Assembly: GCA_963921195.1 (NCBI GenBank)
Contig: OY992537.1
Span: forward strand, 51,856,313-51,920,312
Reading direction: 5' to 3'
Source of the DNA: Pegoplata infirma
Taxonomy: Eukaryota > Arthropoda > Insecta > Diptera > Anthomyiidae
Length of the DNA stretch: 64,000 nucleotides
Shown: positions 63,787-64,000 of the stretch, in pieces
How positions within the stretch are numbered: position 1 is the first letter of the stretch
Layout: each line of letters opens with the position of its first letter
The notes under the pieces: generated by a model
What the model was told of the DNA's origin: nothing
What the model saw: only the letters and a program-made list of their open reading frames with translations
Database searches by the model: none
Position numbers and translations under genes: made by a program

Positions 63787-64000
63787 TCGCTCTTTCCTCC
63801 CTCCCAACCTTATTTCCTTCCACCAACAGTGTGTTGGTCAAACAAAAAATCATAGAGCACCCAGAAAGTACACAACCTTCCTATCATTTACGAACCACCA
63901 GTTTTCTGTCGAGTGAAGTTGTATCCAAAGCGTTAGACCTTGACGGAATTTCGATGCTGATGATTAAGCACTTGTACGTGCCAAGAAACGTACAGGCCAA
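63787..64000 (+). pseudogene. LINE fragments at window end
   Basis: 63787-63845 completes the third LINE's frame. From about 63915 a piece of RT N-terminal region follows (SSEVVSKALDLDGISMLMIKHL), corresponding to the conserved K-A-x-G-x-D-G-I-S motif of jockey-like ORF2, in which the Gly is replaced here. It runs off the window. Confidence 0.6.

Overview
The window is nuclear DNA of a higher fly (Diptera, Brachycera; a calyptrate such as a blow fly or house fly relative is my best guess). The evidence is three spliced insect genes with short AT-rich introns, many elements with the hallmarks of the Drosophila DINE-1/DNAREP1 (Helentron-type) family, and a strongly AT-rich, transposon-filled background. 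No bacterial features, CRISPR arrays, rRNA genes or true tRNA genes were seen.

There are three host genes. Sem1/Dss1 (+, 9350-9637, two exons) and Nuf2 (-, 9733-10986, two exons with an in-frame 66-nt intron) converge with 95 bp between their stop codons. Mnn1 (menin; -, 26134-40554, four coding exons, 744 aa predicted) carries a last intron of about 10.9 kb. That intron holds a nearly intact 5.7 kb I-clade-like LINE in the same orientation, plus DINE-1-like, hAT-like and other repeats. The three genes serve unrelated functions: proteasome lid and BRCA2 partner, kinetochore, and chromatin scaffold.

Nearly everything else is mobile DNA, much of it nested. 1-7000: a TIR element, a hAT-like element with a transposase C-terminal remnant hosting two further elements, DINE-1-like copies and a palindromic MITE. 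8007-9118: a TA-flanked MITE close upstream of Sem1. 11.4-15.1 kb: a palindromic tandem array, a foldback element and a 21-bp minisatellite. 15.2-25.7 kb: hAT MITEs, a tRNA-derived SINE and DINE-1-like copies. 41.5-46.2 kb: a multi-level nest upstream of Mnn1. 46.2-52.9 kb: foldback MITEs and a MITE inside a DINE-1-like copy. 53-57.8 kb: a GC-rich dispersed repeat family. 57.1-64 kb: broken pieces of at least three non-LTR retrotransposons, interrupted by PIF/Harbinger-like and hAT-like MITEs.

The best evidence is internal. For several insertions the uninterrupted target sequence (an empty site) exists elsewhere in the same window, which fixes the exact termini and the duplicated target: TA, TTA, or 8 bp of the form NTNNNNAN. 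I saw no intact DNA-transposon transposase and no clear new host system. The most noteworthy items are the nested element complexes, the young but inactivated LINE in menin, and the DINE-1/TIR chimeric MITE.
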